DNA from: Lentzea sp033794685
Lineage (GTDB): Bacteria; Actinomycetota; Actinomycetes; Mycobacteriales; Pseudonocardiaceae
NCBI GenBank assembly: GCA_033794685.1
Contig: JARAYZ010000002.1
Length of the DNA: 64,000 nt
Direction: 5' to 3' (one strand)
Shown here: one piece after another, positions 17,934-26,697 of the stretch
Layout of the letters: the number at the start of each line of letters is the position of its first letter
Numbering within the stretch: the first letter of the stretch is position 1
The notes under the pieces: model-generated
What the model saw: the letters and a program-made list of their open reading frames with translations, nothing else
Told to the model about the DNA's origin: nothing
The model's database searches: none
Position numbers and translations under genes: made by a program

Positions 17934-19157
17934 TCAGCACTTCACCCAGTGGTTCGGGGTGGTCTGCCGGATCGTGCTGGTGGTGAAGGTGTTCCACAAC
18001 CCGAGTGGCTGGTTGGAGCCCAGTGCGTAGGTCTGGCCCAGTGTCACGTAAGCGCGACCGGCGACGGTGTGGGCGTAGTTGCTGGCCGTCACGCACTGCG
18101 AGGTCGGGGGCGTGGTGGTGGTGGTGGTGGGCCCTGGTCCGCCGGTGCTCAACGCCTTGACCATGGTCACCACGGCCGTCATCTGCGGGCCGGTCTTGAG
18201 CGCGTACTGCTGGGACTGGTACCCCCACCAGTCCCAGCAGCCGCGCGGGTTTCCGGTCATCGTCGTGGCCTGCGGGTAGAGCACGATCATGTTGTTGGTA
18301 TCGGCGTACTCGTTGAGATAAGCCTTGTCCATCAAAGCGTTGCCGACCAGCCCGAAGTACTGGTAGCAGCCGTGCAGCGTCACCATCAGCTTGCAGGGAC
18401 CGGTCTCGCACGACCGCGGCACGTAGGCGAACCCCTCCCGTCCCATGCTGATCGACGCGGCGTTGCCGCCGGGCGCGTACTGGCCCTGGTCGAACTGGAC
18501 GAGCTTGCCGGACAACGCCGAGGCGGCCGGGTTCACCGACCCGAAGAGGTGTCCGAGCATCTCCCTGACCGGGTCGGAGGTGCCGCACTTGTTGACGTAC
18601 GGCGACGCCGTGGCACCGCAGGCGTTCGGGCCGACCGGGCTGACCCACGCGTGCCCGGCCGCGCTGGTGTTGTCGTAGGCGACCCGCGCGCCGAAGTCGC
18701 GGTAGTAGGTGGCGAGGTCGTCGTTCACGACGCGGGCCACGGTGTCGTCCGCGCTGCCGTGGAAGAGCCAGACGGGGTCGCCGGAGAGGTTCGCCGGAGC
18801 GTCGAGGATGCCCGCCGCCGCACGGTCGCGGGTCAGTTGTTCGAGCTGGGCAGGCGTCTTGCGGGCTTGGACGGTGTCCATGCACGCGAGGAGCGCGGTG
18901 TTCAGGTTGTTCTGCGCGCAGTCGTAGGCGCCGGCGGAGAAGATCCCCGCGCCCTGGAACAACCCCGAGTACGCGACGTGCAGCTGGTTGGCCATGAAAC
19001 CGCCGGACGACAAACCGCTGACGTAGGTGCCGGTGACGTTGTACTTGGTGAGGGCGCCGGGTTGCGGTGGCGGGACCGCGGCGAGCGAGATCGACAGGGA
19101 AGCCGCGGCCAGGCCGGTGGCCGCCGCGAGTGCCACGAGCACGTTCCTCAATCGCAT
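17934..19157 (-). CDS. secreted PHB-depolymerase-type esterase with C-terminal accessory domain
   Basis: 407 residues. Signal peptide about 1-27. The alpha/beta-hydrolase core has the lipase box GLSSGG (Ser near residue 51), a Cys-rich middle and LMVTLHGCYQYF with HGC as oxyanion region. It matches the extracellular short-chain PHA depolymerase, catalytic-domain type 2, group. A Thr run near residue 345 links to a C-terminal domain of about 55 residues with paired Cys (SQCVTASN ... HWVKC), similar to small binding modules of secreted actinomycete enzymes. GGAGG precedes the ATG at 19157. Confidence 0.88.
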   Translation of the reverse strand: MRLRNVLVALAAATGLAAASLSISLAAVPPPQPGALTKYNVTGTYVSGLSSGGFMANQLHVAYSGLFQGAGIFSAGAYDCAQNNLNTALLACMDTVQARKTPAQLEQLTRDRAAAGILDAPANLSGDPVWLFHGSADDTVARVVNDDLATYYRDFGARVAYDNTSAAGHAWVSPVGPNACGATASPYVNKCGTSDPVREMLGHLFGSVNPAASALSGKLVQFDQGQYAPGGNAASISMGREGFAYVPRSCETGPCKLMVTLHGCYQYFGLVGNALMDKAYLNEYADTNNMIVLYPQATTMTGNPRGCWDWWGYQSQQYALKTGPQMTAVVTMVKALSTGGPGPTTTTTTPPTSQCVTASNYAHTVAGRAYVTLGQTYALGSNQPLGLWNTFTTSTIRQTTPNHWVKC

Positions 19158-19453
19158 GTGTTCGCCTCCGTCATTGCAGGCAGGACAGGCTTTCGAGGTT
19201 AAGAGCGGATAACAGGACTCCACCACGTGTGCGGTCACCACCCCGAAGCGGAGTCAGACGTCGGTACACACCATTGACTAGTGGTGCGACCCGGAACGTC
19301 GGCGAGGTAATCCACGCTCAGCAGGGCGCCTCGCGGCGCCGCCCCCACACCCCCGTACAACCAGTACGAGGACGTGGGGGCGACACCACGACGCACCCGT
19401 CTGACCGCGAATTCCCCCGGCAACGTTCCGGGCCACACCACTAGCTTGACCTC
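19158..19453. other. intergenic region between esterase and PhzF genes
   Basis: About 296 bp between divergent starts. I find no gene. The notable content is the double inverted repeat at 19340-19382, listed separately. Confidence 0.6.
19340..19382. repeat. nested double inverted repeat
   Basis: CGCCCCCAC (19340-19348) pairs with GTGGGGGCG (19374-19382). Inside, CGTAC pairs with GTACG, with 5-nt spacers between all blocks. The layout is arm-5-arm-5-arm-5-arm. It lies 71 bp upstream of the PhzF start, so it is not a terminator for either divergent neighbour. It could be a tandem operator or an RNA structure. Confidence 0.6.
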
Positions 19454-20284
19454 ATGCGGACGTTCAGCCAGGTCGACGTGTTCACCGACGAGTTCATGAA
19501 GGGCAACGCGCTCGCGGTCGTGCACGACGCGGAGGGCCTGTCCACGGAGGAGATGGCAGCGTTCGCGAACTGGACGAACCTCGCCGAAACGACATTCCTC
19601 CTGCCCCCGCAGGACCCCGCCGCCGACTACCGGGTGAGGATCTTCACGGTGAGCCGCGAACTGCCGTTCGCGGGCCATCCGACGCTCGGGTCGGCCCACG
19701 CGTGGCTGGCCGCCGGGAACACCCCGCGCGACCCGGACCGGCTGGTGCAGGAGTGCGGTGCCGGACTGGTGGAGGTGCGCCGCGACGAGTCGCGGCTCGC
19801 GTTCGCCGCCCCGCCACTGCTGCGCGGCGGTCCGGTGGAGGACCACGCGGCGTTGGCCGCGGCTCTGGCGATCGCGCCGGAGGAGATCGCGGGGGCGCAG
19901 TGGGCCGACAACGGGCCGGGCTGGGTCGCGGTGCTGCTGCACTCCGCGGCGGCCGTGCTCGCGTTGCGGCCCGACTACCAGCGGTTCGGCGAGTTCACCG
20001 GCATCGGCGTGGTCGGGCCGCACCCCGACGGCGGTGAGGCAGCGTTCGAGGTGCGGGCGTTCATCAACGAGGGCGGCGAATACGAGGAGGACCCGGTGAC
20101 GGGCAGCCTCAACGCCTCGATCGCGCAGTGGCTCATCCCGGCGGGGATCGCGCAGCCGCGGTACGTCGCGGCGCAGGGCACCGCGCTGGGGCGGAAGGGC
20201 CGGGTCCACCTCGTCCAGGACGGCGGCGAGATCTGGGTCGGCGGGAACTCCGTGCTCGGGATCACCGGAAAGGTGACGCTGTGA
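19454..20284 (+). CDS. PhzF family isomerase/epimerase-like protein
   Basis: 276 residues of the PhzF/DapF-like fold. Motifs: KGNALAVVHDAEGL near the N-terminus, NLAETTFLLPP with the family's catalytic Glu, FTVSRELPFAGHPTLGSAH, and EDPVTGSLNASIAQW in the second half. Members outside phenazine clusters are common and of unknown substrate; there are no other phenazine genes here. Confidence 0.9.
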   Translation: MRTFSQVDVFTDEFMKGNALAVVHDAEGLSTEEMAAFANWTNLAETTFLLPPQDPAADYRVRIFTVSRELPFAGHPTLGSAHAWLAAGNTPRDPDRLVQECGAGLVEVRRDESRLAFAAPPLLRGGPVEDHAALAAALAIAPEEIAGAQWADNGPGWVAVLLHSAAAVLALRPDYQRFGEFTGIGVVGPHPDGGEAAFEVRAFINEGGEYEEDPVTGSLNASIAQWLIPAGIAQPRYVAAQGTALGRKGRVHLVQDGGEIWVGGNSVLGITGKVTL

Positions 20285-20364
20285 TCGTCCTCTGAGGACC
20301 GCATACCCGCTCTGCGGGGTTTCAAACGTTGTTCTTGATCCGCTGCGGATGAGACAATTCGATC

Positions 20365-21822
20365 GTGGTCGCGGTTTCCAGTTGGTTGCGTTCACCGTGC
20401 CCCGCGCTCGTCGTCGACGCCTCCGGTGCGGTGCGCGGCATGAACGACGCCGCGAAGTCCCTGTTCCCCCAGGAGATCGATCCGCACTGGCGGCACGGCG
20501 AGACCGTGAGCGTCGCGGAACGCACCTACGCCGTGCACCAGGCCGGCAACGACGACGGCTCCGCGACCTGGTGGCTGCTGGACGAGACGGACCTGCTGCT
20601 GGAACGCGAGCGGGCCGCGCTGCTGACGCGGATGTCCGGCGCGCTGATGATGTCGCTCAACCCCGAGCGGTGCATGACCGTCGTCGCCGAACTGGCCGCC
20701 GCCCACCTCGCGGACGAGGCGCTGGTCATCGCGCCGCCGTCGGTCGGCGGGCACCCCGTGACGCGCTGCCGCCGGGGCGAGTCGCCCACCTACGAGCTGC
20801 GGGACGTCGACGTCGAGGCCGTGGCGGGACTCAGCGAGGTGCTGCGCGGCTTCCCGCCCGTGCCGTCGCAGTGGATCGACCCGGCCGTGGCGCCGGAGTG
20901 GCTGGCCCGGGACGTCTCGTCGATCGTGGTGACGCCCCTGCCCGGACACGGCGTGCCCGCCGGGGCGTTGATCCTGATGAGGAAGGGCGAGCGGTTCAGC
21001 GAGGACGAGGAGGCGTTCGCGCGGCTGTTCGCCTCCCGTGCGGGCGTGGCGATCTCGGCGGCGAGCCTGTTCACGCAGCAGGCGGTGATCACCGAACGGC
21101 TGACCCGCGACCTGCTGCCACCCGCGCTGCGCCGCTACGAGCACGTCGAACTCGCCGGTCGCTACCGTGCGTCCGCCGACACCGAACGCGTCGGCGGCGA
21201 CTTCTACGACGTGCACGAACTGCCGGACGACCAGCTGTTCGTCGTGCTCGGCGACGTCTGCGGCAAGGGCCTCGACGCGGCGGCGCAGACCGGCAAGGTC
21301 CGCACGGCCGTGCACGCGCTCCTGCAGGTCGTGACCGACCACGACAAGATGCTGCACGCCCTCAACCAGGCGCTGCTCACGACCGACGAGTCGCGTTTCA
21401 TCACCACCGTCGTCGGCACCGTCCGCCCGGTGGACGAGGGTCTGCACGTGACGCTGACCTCGGGCGGGCACCTGCCGCCGTTGATCGTGCGGGCGAACGG
21501 CTCGGTCGAGGTGGCCGCGACCAAGGGCACGCTGGTCGGCATCCTGCCGCGGATCGTGACGGCGACGGACGAGGTCGTGCTGGCGCCGGGCGACTCGTGC
21601 CTGCTCTACACCGACGGCATCACCGAGGCCTGCGGCGGCCCGCTCGGCGACGAGGAGTTCGGCGAGGACCGGCTGCGCCGCGCGTTGACGGGCTGCGGCG
21701 GCATGCCGGCCGAGGCGCTCGTCGAACACGTGCACATGCTCGCCTCGCAGTGGGTCGGCGGAGGAGCGCACGACGACATGGCGGTTCTCGCGATCACCGC
21801 GCCGCGCAGGAGGACCTCGTGA
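20365..21822 (+). CDS. PAS-GAF-PP2C (SpoIIE-type) serine phosphatase
   Basis: 485 residues. A short PAS-like N-terminus (about 1-75), a GAF domain (about 85-235) and a PPM/SpoIIE phosphatase domain (about 250-482) with metal-binding Asp in GGDFYDVHEL and VVLGDVCGKGLDAAA and the closing GGAHDDMAVLAI. Such proteins dephosphorylate anti-anti-sigma factors of the STAS type; a STAS gene lies at 26355. GTG start at 20365. It overlaps the following B12-binding gene by 4 bp (GTGA), so the two are made together. Confidence 0.92.
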   Translation: MVAVSSWLRSPCPALVVDASGAVRGMNDAAKSLFPQEIDPHWRHGETVSVAERTYAVHQAGNDDGSATWWLLDETDLLLERERAALLTRMSGALMMSLNPERCMTVVAELAAAHLADEALVIAPPSVGGHPVTRCRRGESPTYELRDVDVEAVAGLSEVLRGFPPVPSQWIDPAVAPEWLARDVSSIVVTPLPGHGVPAGALILMRKGERFSEDEEAFARLFASRAGVAISAASLFTQQAVITERLTRDLLPPALRRYEHVELAGRYRASADTERVGGDFYDVHELPDDQLFVVLGDVCGKGLDAAAQTGKVRTAVHALLQVVTDHDKMLHALNQALLTTDESRFITTVVGTVRPVDEGLHVTLTSGGHLPPLIVRANGSVEVAATKGTLVGILPRIVTATDEVVLAPGDSCLLYTDGITEACGGPLGDEEFGEDRLRRALTGCGGMPAEALVEHVHMLASQWVGGGAHDDMAVLAITAPRRRTS

Positions 21823-22832
21823 AGGCCGTCGACGACCTGTGGGAGGCGGTGCTCGACCGAAACGAGCACCGCGCGACCGACGTGGTGCTCGCCGCCGCCG
21901 AGGACCACGGCCACGAGGTCGTGCTGCTCGACGTGATCGGCGCCGTGCAGCAGCGGGTCGGCCGGGAGTGGGCGGCGAACCGGATCAGCGTGGCCCAGGA
22001 GCACGCGATCACCGCGATCAACGACCGCGCGGTCACCGCGTTGTCGATCACGAGGCCCCGGCGGGCACCCGTGCACGGCCGCGTGACGGTGGCGTGCGTG
22101 GACGGCGAGTGGCACGCGCTGCCCGCCCGGTTGCTCGCGGAAGTGCTGTCGGCGCGCGGTTTCGCCGTCGACTACCTCGGCGCGCAGGTGCCGGCGCCAC
22201 ACCTGATCACGTACCTGCACCGCACCGGCCCGGACGTGGTCGCGCTCTCCAGTTCGATCGCGACGAGGCTGCCCGCCGCGCACGCGACGATGACGGCCTG
22301 CCAGGCGACGGGCGTGCCGGTGATGGTGGGCGGAGCGGCGTTCGGCTCGGACGGCGGGCACGCGAAGCGGTTCGGCGCGAACGCCTGGGCGGCCGACGCC
22401 CGGTCGGCCGCGGACATGCTCATGTCGCAATCGTTGTCGCGACCCTCGGCGCCGCACCAGCCGATCGACGACCTGCCGCACCTCGCCGACCAGGAGTACA
22501 CGCTGGTGTCCCGCAGCGCACGCGACCTGGTGCGCTCGGTGTACCGCGAGCTCGAGGAATGCCTGCCGGCCATGAAGTCCTACAGCGACGAGCAGCGCCA
22601 GCACACCGCCGAGGACCTCTCCCACATCGTCGAGTTCCTCGCCACCGCTCTGTACATGAACGATGACGCGCTGTTCCACGCGTTCCTGTCGTGGACCGGC
22701 CAGGTGCTCGACGCCCGCGGAGTGCCGAGCCGTGTCATGGAACCGACTTTGGACCTGCTCGCCGTGCAGTTGCGTGATTTCCCACGCGCGCAACGGATGC
22801 TCAAGTCGCGGTCCTACGCAGACGCACAGTAG
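21819..22832 (+). CDS. cobalamin (B12)-binding protein with CarH-type photoreceptor motif
   Basis: 337 residues. The N-terminal helical cap carries Trp51 followed after nine residues by Glu61-His62 (W-x9-EH), the motif of CarH/LitR adenosylcobalamin photoreceptors. The Rossmann-type B12 domain (about 85-205) has GEWHALPARL, giving the E-x-H with His99 as candidate cobalt ligand, although the usual Gly three residues later is Pro. The last about 120 residues are helical and unassigned (EYTLVSRSARDLVRSVY onward). It lacks a MerR HTH, so it probably signals through its partner, the upstream phosphatase. GTG start with AGGAGG upstream. Confidence 0.85.
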   Translation: MKAVDDLWEAVLDRNEHRATDVVLAAAEDHGHEVVLLDVIGAVQQRVGREWAANRISVAQEHAITAINDRAVTALSITRPRRAPVHGRVTVACVDGEWHALPARLLAEVLSARGFAVDYLGAQVPAPHLITYLHRTGPDVVALSSSIATRLPAAHATMTACQATGVPVMVGGAAFGSDGGHAKRFGANAWAADARSAADMLMSQSLSRPSAPHQPIDDLPHLADQEYTLVSRSARDLVRSVYRELEECLPAMKSYSDEQRQHTAEDLSHIVEFLATALYMNDDALFHAFLSWTGQVLDARGVPSRVMEPTLDLLAVQLRDFPRAQRMLKSRSYADAQ

Positions 22833-22944
22833 TCCTATGTAGACGGACGCATGGCGTGCCCGTCCGATCGCGCTTCGTGTTGTCATCTTTCTTTGTCCGC
22901 AACGGTCTTGTGCTCAATAGATTCGAAATGTTTTCATCTCCGCC

Positions 22945-23715
22945 ATGGAGATGGGGACGATGACGCCGCTCGCGGCTTACGCGGTGGCGTGCCTGGGGTC
23001 TGTCTTGGGCCTCCTGTCCGCCGAACGTGCCCGGCACGCCAACAGGACGACGCGGAACTGGTGGATCGCCGTGGCCGCGGTGTCCATCGGCGGGCTCGGC
23101 ATCTGGGGCATGCACTTCACCGCGATGCTCGGCACGTGGATGGGTGCGAACGTCTCCTACGACATCCCCATCACGTTGCTGAGCATGCTCGTCGCCATCG
23201 TCGTGGTCGCCGCCGGTCTCTTCCTGGTGCGCCGCTACGGCATCGACGGCGACACGCGCTTCTGGCCGCTGGCCGCGGGCGGCCTCGTCACCGGTCTCGG
23301 CGTCGCCGCCATGCACTACACCGGCATGGCCGCGATCGTGATCAACGCGGACGTCTCCTACAACCCCGGCATCGTGGCGCTCTCCGTCGTGATCGCCGTG
23401 GTCGCCTCGACCGTCGCCCTGTGGTTCACCCGCAAGGTGAGCGGCTTCGCGGCCGTCATCGGCGCCGCACTGGTGATGGGTGTCGCCGTCACGGGCATGC
23501 ACTACACCGGCATGTACGCCATGAACATGGCGCACGACCACAGCGCGTCGATCGTCGTCGGCAACTCCCAGGAGCTGATCACGTCGCTGATCATCGGCGG
23601 GGCGGGCGTCAGCGTCGTCATCATCTTCCTGCTCGCGCTCACGTCCTCGGACGAGGAGAGCCGCGAGGAGGCCGAGCTCCTCGACCGCGTGATGCGGCGC
23701 ACCAGCCAGGGCTGA
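22945..23715 (+). CDS. MHYT-domain integral membrane sensor
   Basis: 256 residues with seven TM helices. Three motif copies are seen: GIWGMHFTAM, VAAMHYTGMAA and VTGMHYTGMYAMN. The His/Met-rich motif is proposed to bind a metal (copper) and sense a gas such as O2, CO or NO. No output domain follows; the C-terminus is a short acidic helix (SSDEESREEAELL). It lies 112 bp after the B12 gene and may belong to the same sensory group. Confidence 0.9.
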   Translation: MEMGTMTPLAAYAVACLGSVLGLLSAERARHANRTTRNWWIAVAAVSIGGLGIWGMHFTAMLGTWMGANVSYDIPITLLSMLVAIVVVAAGLFLVRRYGIDGDTRFWPLAAGGLVTGLGVAAMHYTGMAAIVINADVSYNPGIVALSVVIAVVASTVALWFTRKVSGFAAVIGAALVMGVAVTGMHYTGMYAMNMAHDHSASIVVGNSQELITSLIIGGAGVSVVIIFLLALTSSDEESREEAELLDRVMRRTSQG

Positions 23716-23719
23716 TCCC

Positions 23720-23983
23720 CTACCTCAGGTGCACCAGCACCATCCCGTCGTTGCCGGGAGCCGTCTCGACGCGCCGGTAGAGCTTCTTGACGTGCGGCTG
23801 CTTCAACATCGCCAGCACGCGGGTTCGGAGCTTGCCCGACCCCTTGCCCGTGATGATCTCGACCAGCGGCACTCCCTGCCCGGCCGCGCGGAACAGCGCG
23901 GCCCGGATCGCCTGCGCGATGTCCTGGTCGCTGCGGAAGATCGGGTGCAGGTCGACGGTCAGCTTGTCCGGCACACCGCTCAT
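23720..23983 (-). CDS. small Smr-domain protein
   Basis: 87 residues that are essentially one Smr domain: VDLHPIFRS near the N-terminus and ITGKGSGKLRTRVLAML, the family's TGxG nucleic-acid-binding/nicking loop. Stand-alone Smr proteins bind or cut branched DNA or RNA. Its ATG at 23983 overlaps the stop of the MFS gene (ATGA). It converges with the MHYT gene, the two stops being 4 bp apart. Confidence 0.85.
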   Translation of the reverse strand: MSGVPDKLTVDLHPIFRSDQDIAQAIRAALFRAAGQGVPLVEIITGKGSGKLRTRVLAMLKQPHVKKLYRRVETAPGNDGMVLVHLR

Positions 23984-25185
23984 TCTGCCTGGTGCGCATG
24001 AACGCTGACATGCGTCACGTCCCACTGCGACAGGAGTCCCGCGAGTGCGCCGACCGCGGTGACAGCGCAGGCGACCACCACGGCGGCGGACAGCGACAGC
24101 GTGTGCGCGATCAGCGGCCCCGCCACTGCGCCTACCAACGTCGCCAGCGCTTCAGTGGTCAGGAACACCGCGCTGATCCGGCCGAGAGCCTCGTTCGGCA
24201 CCGCCCGTTGCAGCGCGGTCTGCGGCGTCACGAGCGTCATCGAACCGAACACGCCGATCGCGACAGCGGCGGGCAACGCGACGGCCAGCGAGGTCGACCC
24301 GAAGAGCACGAAGAACGCCACGGCCGTCGCGAACTGGCTCGCCGCGAGCAGGTGGCGTGGCCGCATGCGGTCGACCAGCCGGCGGATCAGCACGGCGCCG
24401 AGCAGGAAGCCGACACCCAGCGCGGACACCACGAGCCCGATCTGTTCGCCGCCACCGAGCCTCTGGATCCCGAACGGCACGAGCAGAGCGCTGAGCGAGG
24501 CGTTCGCCGCGAGGAACACCGCTGTCAGCGGTAACAGCGCTCTCGCGATCGGCAGGTCCCGCACCACCTTCCACCCGCCCGCCAGATCGACGGACCGCCT
24601 GCCCGCCGCCGTGCGCGGGCGTCGTGCCGTCAGCGCGATCGCCGCTGCCGAGACGAGGTAGCTCGCGACGTCGATCCAGATGAGCGCCGGGAAGCCGGCG
24701 AAGGTCATGATCGCGGCGCCCAGCGGTGGTGCGACGAGACGGACCGTGCCGTCTGCGAACGCGTTCAGCGAGTTCGCGCTGCTCAAGCCGCTGCCGGTGC
24801 CGACGACGACCGGGACGTGGGCCTGTGCGGCCGGGCGGAACAGCACGGCGCCCGCGCTCTCGGCGATCAGCGCGGCGTGGACGAGCCAGAGCGAGTGCCC
24901 GGCCGTCGCGAACAGCATCAGCGTGACCGCCACCGCCCGGAACAGGTCCGCGGTGATCATCACCCGGCGACGGTCCCAGCGATCGGTCAGGACGCCCGCG
25001 ACCGGGCCGAGCAGCAGCGGCGGCAGGTACTCGGCGACCATCGTGAGACCGGTCGCGAGCAGGGAGCCGGTGAGCGCGTGGACGTGGGCCGGGATCGCGA
25101 TGACCAGCAGCCACGAACCCAGCAGGCTCACCGTTCGCCCGATCCACAACAGCCGGAAATCTCGGATCCTCAGCGCTTTGAGCAA
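23980..25185 (-). CDS. MFS transporter
   Basis: 401 residues, about twelve TM helices, with GPVAGVLTDRWDRRRVMI after TM2, so an EntS/MFS_3-type efflux protein. The TTG at 25185 is chosen: it begins the cytoplasmic LLKALRIRDFRLLW stretch and has GGGGGTGGG upstream. The frame stays open to 25317 but would cross the divergent promoter region. Likely controlled by the divergent XRE protein. Substrate unknown. Confidence 0.82.
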   Translation of the reverse strand: MLKALRIRDFRLLWIGRTVSLLGSWLLVIAIPAHVHALTGSLLATGLTMVAEYLPPLLLGPVAGVLTDRWDRRRVMITADLFRAVAVTLMLFATAGHSLWLVHAALIAESAGAVLFRPAAQAHVPVVVGTGSGLSSANSLNAFADGTVRLVAPPLGAAIMTFAGFPALIWIDVASYLVSAAAIALTARRPRTAAGRRSVDLAGGWKVVRDLPIARALLPLTAVFLAANASLSALLVPFGIQRLGGGEQIGLVVSALGVGFLLGAVLIRRLVDRMRPRHLLAASQFATAVAFFVLFGSTSLAVALPAAVAIGVFGSMTLVTPQTALQRAVPNEALGRISAVFLTTEALATLVGAVAGPLIAHTLSLSAAVVVACAVTAVGALAGLLSQWDVTHVSVHAHQAE

Positions 25186-25205
25186 CGCCCACCCCCAGGC
25201 AGTAG

Positions 25206-25247
25206 TCTTGACAGAATAAGAGCGTCGATCAAAGTGTTCCGTCAAGA
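25206..25247. promoter_or_regulatory. divergent promoter/operator between MFS and XRE genes
   Basis: TCTTGACAGAA (25206-25216) and TTCCGTCAAGA (25237-25247) are 11-bp inverted repeats with one mismatch. Each contains a -35 element (TTGACA on plus, TTGACG on minus) pointing outward. ATAAGAGCGTC and ATAGGAGCGTC form an overlapping direct repeat. This fits a regulator that covers both promoters. Confidence 0.6.
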
Positions 25248-25258
25248 TAGGAGCGTCC

Positions 25259-25696
25259 GTGCCGAACGAGCCCATCGGGCCGAGACTGCGCGCTCTGCGG
25301 CAGGCGTCGGGCCGCACCGTCGCCTCGGTCGCCGCCGACGCCGGACTGTCCGTGCCCTACATCGCGAACCTCGAGAACGACCGGGGGAACCCGACGACGA
25401 ACGCGCTGAGCAGGCTCGCCTCGGCTCTCGGCACGGAGCTGTCGATCGAGTTCGGCCCCAGCGCGCCGACGGCCGTCCCGACGCCGCAGAGCGTGGTGAA
25501 ACTCAGCAGGAGCAAGCGTTTCCGCGCCACGGCAGCCGCGCTCGCCGAGAAGTCGGGACAGGATCCGCAGGACGTGGCCGCGCGGTTGATCAGCGCGTGC
25601 GGGCTGCTCACGGAGGCGCTCGGGCACGAGGCAGGCGAACACGACTGGTGGCGGGTGCTCGACGCGCTGGTCCTCATCGCGGAGCACCCGGCGTGA
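25259..25696 (+). CDS. XRE family helix-turn-helix regulator
   Basis: 145 residues with an N-terminal HTH (about 6-62, VASVAADAGLSVPYIANLEN) and a helical C-terminal half of no known fold. GTG start with AGGAG upstream. The gene is divergent from an MFS transporter and its own start lies next to the inverted repeat, so autoregulation and control of the transporter are likely. Its stop and that of the convergent DUF1345 gene are adjacent. Confidence 0.88.
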   Translation: MPNEPIGPRLRALRQASGRTVASVAADAGLSVPYIANLENDRGNPTTNALSRLASALGTELSIEFGPSAPTAVPTPQSVVKLSRSKRFRATAAALAEKSGQDPQDVAARLISACGLLTEALGHEAGEHDWWRVLDALVLIAEHPA

Positions 25697-26362
25697 TCAC
25701 TGGCTGGAGATGCTCGCGACCAGGTTGATCGTCGTGGCCAGCACACCGGTGCCGAACAGGTACGACAGCAGCGCGTGCTTCAGGGCGGTGCGGCGCATCT
25801 CGCGCCCGGACAGGCTGGTGTCGGACACCTGGAACGTCATGCCGATGCTGAACGCGACGTACGCGAAGTCGCCGTAGTCCGGTGGTTCGGGCTGGTTGAA
25901 GTCGATGCCGCCGTCGGCGCCGTAGTAGTAGAGGCGGGCATAGCGCAGAGTGAAGGTCGTGTGCACGACCATCCACGAGAGCACCACGGACAGCACGCCG
26001 AGGCCGACGCGCAGCAGTTCGGAGCCACCGGTCGTGTGTGCCGCACGGGCCAGTACGAAGCCCACGGACACGAGGCTCGCCAACGCCGCCACAAGCAGCA
26101 CGACCTCGGCGACGCGGCGGGTGGGGTCGTTGCGGACTGCGTGCTGGGCGGTCTCCTCGGCGTCCATCGGCCAGATGACCAGCCACGCGCGGATGAGGTA
26201 CACGAGGGTGGCGACGTCCCAGCCGACCAGGAGGGCGAACTCGCCGTGGCCCGCCAGTGCGACGGCGAGGCCGCTGACGAGACCTGCCGCGATCGCGACG
26301 GCGACCTTGGTGCGGGCCAGCACGAACCCGTCCGGCATGGGACGGGACGGCAGGTCAGGCAC
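25697..26362 (-). CDS. DUF1345 family membrane protein
   Basis: 221 residues with five or six TM helices. The motifs DFAYVAFSIGMTFQVSDTS and RRTALKHALLSYLFGT are those of DUF1345. Function unknown. The ATG at 26362 lies 8 bp inside the upstream STAS gene, so the two are coupled. Confidence 0.88.
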   Translation of the reverse strand: MPDLPSRPMPDGFVLARTKVAVAIAAGLVSGLAVALAGHGEFALLVGWDVATLVYLIRAWLVIWPMDAEETAQHAVRNDPTRRVAEVVLLVAALASLVSVGFVLARAAHTTGGSELLRVGLGVLSVVLSWMVVHTTFTLRYARLYYYGADGGIDFNQPEPPDYGDFAYVAFSIGMTFQVSDTSLSGREMRRTALKHALLSYLFGTGVLATTINLVASISSQ

Positions 26363-26696
26363 GGAGCGCCGAGTCCAGGTCGAGGTAGAGGTCCAGGGTC
26401 TCGTTCAGCAGGGTGGCCTTCAGCGCCCGCAGCACGCTGCCCCGCGGTGACACCAGCCGCAACGCGGTGCCGCGCTCCTCACCACGCTGGTGGTACTCCA
26501 CGAGCACGGAGAGGCCGACGGACGCGAAGAACTCGACGCCGCTGAGGTCCAGCACGACCGGGACGCCCTCGGTGAACGCCTCGGACAGCTTGTCGCGCAA
26601 CAGTTCCGCGGTGTACGAGTCGACCTCGCCCTCGGCGCGCAGCACGACGGCGCCGGCGACCCCCTCCGACTCGACCTTCAACAGCGCTTCGTCCAT
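26355..26696 (-). CDS. STAS-domain anti-anti-sigma factor
   Basis: 113 residues forming one STAS domain. DLSGVEFFASVGLSVL contains the usual phosphorylatable Ser position (Ser after FFA). Such proteins bind anti-sigma kinases when unphosphorylated and are reactivated by PP2C phosphatases. The PAS-GAF-PP2C protein at 20365 is a candidate partner, which is only an inference. It starts 1 bp after the DsbA gene stop. Confidence 0.9.
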   Translation of the reverse strand: MDEALLKVESEGVAGAVVLRAEGEVDSYTAELLRDKLSEAFTEGVPVVLDLSGVEFFASVGLSVLVEYHQRGEERGTALRLVSPRGSVLRALKATLLNETLDLYLDLDSALRA

Positions 26697-26697
26697 C

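Noticed and set aside
20349..21818. Long upstream extension of the B12-protein frame
   Set aside because: The extension is an out-of-phase shadow of the phosphatase gene. The GTG at 21819 with AGGAGG and the GTGA overlap marks the true start.
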